Assembly: GCF_963678635.1 (NCBI RefSeq)
Contig: NC_087063.1
Span: 7,846,386-7,906,385, forward strand
DNA from: Symsagittifera roscoffensis
Taxonomy: Eukaryota; Xenacoelomorpha; Acoela; Convolutidae
Length of the DNA stretch: 60,000 bases
Reading direction: 5' to 3'
Part shown: one piece after another, positions 56,868 through 60,000 of the stretch
Position numbering within the stretch: position 1 is the first letter of the stretch
How the letters are laid out: every line of letters begins with the position of its first letter
Program-made: the position numbers and the translations under genes
Notes under the pieces: generated by a model
What the model was told of the DNA's origin: nothing
Database searches by the model: none
The model's input: the letters and a program-made list of their open reading frames with translations, nothing else

Positions 56868-57777
56868 TTGTATAGTATGTCAGCTAAAAAAACCTTATCC
56901 AAATCAAAAAAAAATAGCACAAAAACAAGATTTTAAAGGACAAAGTTTACATTTTAACCATCGTATTTCATTCGATACAAAAGGACCAATTTCACCATCC
57001 TCTGAAGGAAACTCTTACATTATGGTAATTGTTGATGCATTTACACATTATGTAGCACTGAACCCAGTACCACATTGTAACGCTTATTTTGCTTACACAA
57101 CACTTTATGAACACTGGATAGCTAAATTCGGATTACCCGAAATCTTAGTTACAGACAACGGTAGAGAATTCATAAATAAAGAAATCATCACACTATGTCA
57201 CTTATATAACATCAAACACAAACCGCGTACATCTCATGCACCTTGCACAAACGGTTTAGTCGAAGGTATGAACCGTTCACTACGAAATATCTTAGATGTA
57301 CAACCCCTTCGTAAAGGACCATACCAAATAATTGCCAAACCCACTGACGTCACATATAAAATCACCGATTCAGACCAAAAAGAAATTGTTCAACATCGGA
57401 ACAATCTATTGCCTTACTACCCAAAAGAATACGCACTACGCGAATAAACTCAATTATATTCTTTCACAGGTTTAAAAGTTATTAAAAATCACCCACATAC
57501 GGAAAATGAAATAAATGAACAAAACAACATTCACCTTGAAAAACAAAATAAAAAACCAACTGCAACCCAAAACAATACAAAAAAGCTAGATCAAAAAATA
57601 CCTCAAAAAGAAAGGAAAAATAGAAAAATGATAGAAAAAACTATACCACAAGAACAAGTCGAGAAATCAGAACATAGAGAGTCATCACGACTTAGAAATC
57701 AACCACGTAAAAACTACAAAACATTCATCCCACAATCTAAAATAATAAAGAAAGTTGAATTTCAAAAACAGCTTTAA
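56868..57777 (+). pseudogene. Integrase core and C-terminal tail, internally deleted
   Basis: CIVC (56869-56880) completes the HHCC finger in a new frame. The catalytic triad is visible: first Asp in SFDTKGPISP (GAT 56974-56976), second Asp in VTDNGREFINKE (57154-57156) and Glu in GLVEGMNRSLRN (57262-57264), giving D,D35E spacing. Immediately after NRSLRNILD the sequence jumps to a C-terminal-type segment (RKGPYQIIAKPTDVTYKI). The usual YN-x-H part and about 100 or more residues are missing. An in-frame TAA at 57445-57447 is followed by a basic tail to TAA 57775-57777. Confidence 0.85.
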
Positions 57778-58337
57778 TTTTAAAATTAATAATCTTTGCA
57801 CCTCTGAATCATTTTGAATTTTCATTTTTCAAAATAACATGCTGACAAACACGCAACAATTCTAGTTCAAAATTAGCCAATAGGATTCTTTCAATCCGTC
57901 ACCTTCTATAAATATAACACAAACCAATTAGACGAAAGATATTAAACTCCAGGCATATCTATAACTAAGGCTTTACAACCTCCAGGTCAAAAAAAAGCAA
58001 ACCACTCAAACTTGACAACTAAAATAATTACCACTATAATATCATAACCCCCCATTTTCGAATAACGCAAAGATCAACAATATTTTCCCAACTTAGACCT
58101 CAAAAACCCCCCAACCAAAAATGATAAATTAGCCTAAAGTAAAAATACGACCATATTAATTTAGCCTAAAGTACAAAAATCTCAAAAATACCCCAGATCA
58201 CCTGAAAAATTAAAATAAAGCAAAGAAGACCTCCCGAAAAACTCAACCCACTTGTCAAAAAAAAAATAAATAATTCGACCACACTTGAAAATCGCCCCAA
58301 ACAACAAAAAATATTCGACCAAGAAGCCATTTCTTAA
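57778..58337. other. Non-coding gap between pol and third ORF
   Basis: AT-rich with no open frame of note. Contains the direct repeat ttagcctaaagta (at about 58131 and 58161) and runs of aacccccca. It could hold splice sites for a subgenomic message of the downstream ORFs. Nothing definite seen. Confidence 0.3.
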
Positions 58338-58523
58338 ATGCTCTTCTCTCGATCAGTCAATACAATTTTGAACATTTTCATAAACTTTTTAACAATACTT
58401 ATACTTTTATTCATATTTCTCTTTGATACTTTTGAAGCTTTTATAATAATTTTAATCATTTTTGCCATATTTTTTAAATTTTCTACTCCCTATTTGAAAT
58501 ATATAACTTTCCCAAATCATTGA
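58338..58523 (+). CDS. Hypothetical small hydrophobic ORF
   Basis: 61 codons, nearly all hydrophobic (NIFINFLTILILLFIFLF; FIIILIIFAIFFKF), predicting one or two membrane helices. No ribosome or splice context and very AT-rich DNA, so it may be chance. It lies 116 bp upstream of the 418-codon ORF, which also begins with a membrane helix. Confidence 0.2.
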   Translation: MLFSRSVNTILNIFINFLTILILLFIFLFDTFEAFIIILIIFAIFFKFSTPYLKYITFPNH

Positions 58524-58638
58524 CCATATTCACAGGTACGATAACCCAAAGTTTATTTAAACGATACGAACCATTTTTAGTAGAACAGATATTTTTTTAC
58601 TATTTGTAATTTTTATAACATTTTTATCATCCCTAATA

Positions 58639-59895
58639 TTGACAATATGCAAATGTATAAAAAAGGCAATCATAACATTCGCTTTAGCAACAATCCTTTT
58701 AATTCTTTTCCTTGAAGAATACTACAATAAACATAAATTTTTTCACCACAAAAAATCAATCCGACAACCTTCAAAAATTGCTAACCAACAATCACACAGT
58801 CAGTCTTCACCGACATCATCCCAAGAAAACCCGACAATACCTACAACTACCCAAAACCCCCAAACATCCACACGAATTTCTTTCCAAGATAACCCATACA
58901 CTTTTGAAGAACGACACGCTCGTTTATCTGAACCATTAGAACCAGTTCAGCGACAGGCACCCCTAAGTGAACCATCATATAACTTGTACCCAACATTAAC
59001 ACAAGAATTAAGTAGAATAAGAAATATTAGTCAAAACCAAAATACAGTTGAAATAAATAGACAAATTATACATCCACCACGAAATAGAAATTTTCAAACC
59101 CCCCGAGTTCATTTTGATATACTCCAATCCCCATCACCAAGTACTCCAGAAAACCCAATTAGCATACTACCGGAAACCCCTACACTTCTTTCACAACGTA
59201 GCATCTCAAGTATACCCTCAGATTACTTAGGTTCAACACCAACATCTGAACAAACACGTGACAATCCCTTTAACCACCCCCCCAACCAAACATCACGACT
59301 ACCATATTGGACAACACACTCATTCACACAAGGTGAACCAAATTTAATAAATGACCCAATAGATATTTCTACGGATGCAACAACATCATCATCACTACCA
59401 GAAACATTATCACTACCGTCAACACCATCAATAATCCAGATTTCACCGTTGCCTTTCCCCCTAAATTTTCCAAATAACCTCGACGCTAGATATCGAGAAC
59501 AATCATCAACAAATATCCCTTTAAGATTAGATTGGAACACGTTCACAGCAACCCCACCATTATTTGGACAACATCCAGAAAGTAACCGACTCCACAATTG
59601 GGCACTCCATAGACTACAATATAGACAAGACATCCACGAAGACATTCGTGACCATAACATCCAAATACTCCAACAAAATAGTCTACAATTAAAATTTGAA
59701 ATCACGGTTAAACTTAACAACATTGCTCAACATCCTTACCCATTAAACCCACCCAATATAACAGCTCAATCGCTACCACCACCATTTGTAACAACTGAAG
59801 AAATTTATAAATACGACAGATATACCAAAAAGACAATTGGTTACAACACATTTTATAACCCATACTCAGGATTATCATACACATGTATATTCTAA
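58639..59895 (+). CDS. Extra retroelement ORF, 418 residues, membrane-anchored and disordered
   Basis: Uninterrupted ORF between pol and the envelope-type ORF. N-terminal Cys/Lys segment (MTICKCIKKAI), a membrane helix at about residues 12-26 (ITFALATILLILFLEE), then a 250-residue Pro/Ser/Thr/Gln-rich region (PSPSTPENPISILPETPT) and a more ordered end (WALHRLQYRQDIHEDIRDHN; LKFEITVKLNNIAQHPYPL). No known family. Intactness, in contrast with the broken pol, argues for selection or recency. It overlaps the next ORF by 13 bp in another frame. The start is the first codon upstream of the helix. Confidence 0.6.
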   Translation: MTICKCIKKAIITFALATILLILFLEEYYNKHKFFHHKKSIRQPSKIANQQSHSQSSPTSSQENPTIPTTTQNPQTSTRISFQDNPYTFEERHARLSEPLEPVQRQAPLSEPSYNLYPTLTQELSRIRNISQNQNTVEINRQIIHPPRNRNFQTPRVHFDILQSPSPSTPENPISILPETPTLLSQRSISSIPSDYLGSTPTSEQTRDNPFNHPPNQTSRLPYWTTHSFTQGEPNLINDPIDISTDATTSSSLPETLSLPSTPSIIQISPLPFPLNFPNNLDARYREQSSTNIPLRLDWNTFTATPPLFGQHPESNRLHNWALHRLQYRQDIHEDIRDHNIQILQQNSLQLKFEITVKLNNIAQHPYPLNPPNITAQSLPPPFVTTEEIYKYDRYTKKTIGYNTFYNPYSGLSYTCIF

Positions 59896-60000
59896 AATTA
59901 TTGATACTTCAACAACTCATTTTTCTAACATTTTCCGATCAGAACACAAATCCTTCTCCCCGCACAGGACCCCAGGACTTATTAGTAACAAACTACGATT
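59883..60000 (+). CDS. Start of an envelope-type ORF, cut by the window edge
   Basis: ATG 59883-59885 overlaps the end of the previous ORF by 13 bp. The first 18 residues form a signal peptide (MYILKLLILQQLIFLTFS), followed by DQNTNPSPRTGPQDLLVTN. The frame is open to the window end (39 codons). Position after pol and the extra ORF, and the signal peptide, suggest the envelope glycoprotein of the element. Too little is visible to be sure. Confidence 0.4.
   Translation, partial: MYILKLLILQQLIFLTFSDQNTNPSPRTGPQDLLVTNYD

Noticed and set aside
59223-59723. Minus-strand 166-codon frame at 59223-59723
   Set aside because: Antisense shadow of the intact 418-codon ORF, with no domain.

Overview
The window is eukaryotic and most likely from an invertebrate animal. 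It is AT-rich, it has a short GT-AG intron with a TTTCAG-type acceptor (7631-7720), and it is dominated by decayed LTR retrotransposons that carry envelope-like third genes. There are no operons of housekeeping genes and no prokaryotic signals. I cannot name the species from the sequence alone. Bases 1621-1820 are a 200-base run of N.

Layout. 1-6.4 kb holds a minus-strand, frameshifted envelope-like gene and unassigned sequence. 6.5-10.1 kb holds a 48-bp minisatellite, a two-exon JmjC-domain gene and a 169-bp satellite that appears to be an amplified exon-like segment just downstream of it. 10.1-12.0 kb is a minus-strand retroelement remnant. 12.6-21.0 kb is a plus-strand Ty3/gypsy-like wreck in the order gag-PR-RT-RNase H-integrase-third ORF, with related 0.6-1.3 kb blocks on both sides, two of them in tandem. 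22.06-30.25 kb is a second relative of the 11-12 kb element: RT/RNase H followed by four tandem gag-protease units arranged as A-B-A'-B'.

30.6-40.2 kb is the most unusual part. It is a decayed cluster of compact genes in both orientations around a long type-B DNA polymerase gene with N-terminal zinc fingers. A DEDD-type exonuclease-like gene starts 4 bases after the stop of another minus-strand gene. I infer an old insertion of a protein-primed-type DNA transposon or virus-like element. No capsid, integrase or terminal repeat was recognised.

40.2-47.4 kb is mostly non-coding, with short repeats and a 728-bp near-palindromic foldback element.

47.4-60.0 kb is the best-preserved element, a third Ty3/gypsy-like retrotransposon on the plus strand. 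It has a very long gag, a CCHC knuckle, DSGA protease, YLDD reverse transcriptase, RNase H, a D,D35E integrase, a 418-residue extra ORF, and the start of a signal-peptide ORF cut by the window edge. It carries a 2,159-bp tandem duplication of knuckle plus protease, several frameshifts and in-frame stops, and a deletion in the integrase.

Almost every retroelement gene is broken. The JmjC exons, the 418-residue ORF and two small candidate secreted proteins are the only intact-looking coding regions. Domain names rest on motifs visible in the translation. No database search was possible.
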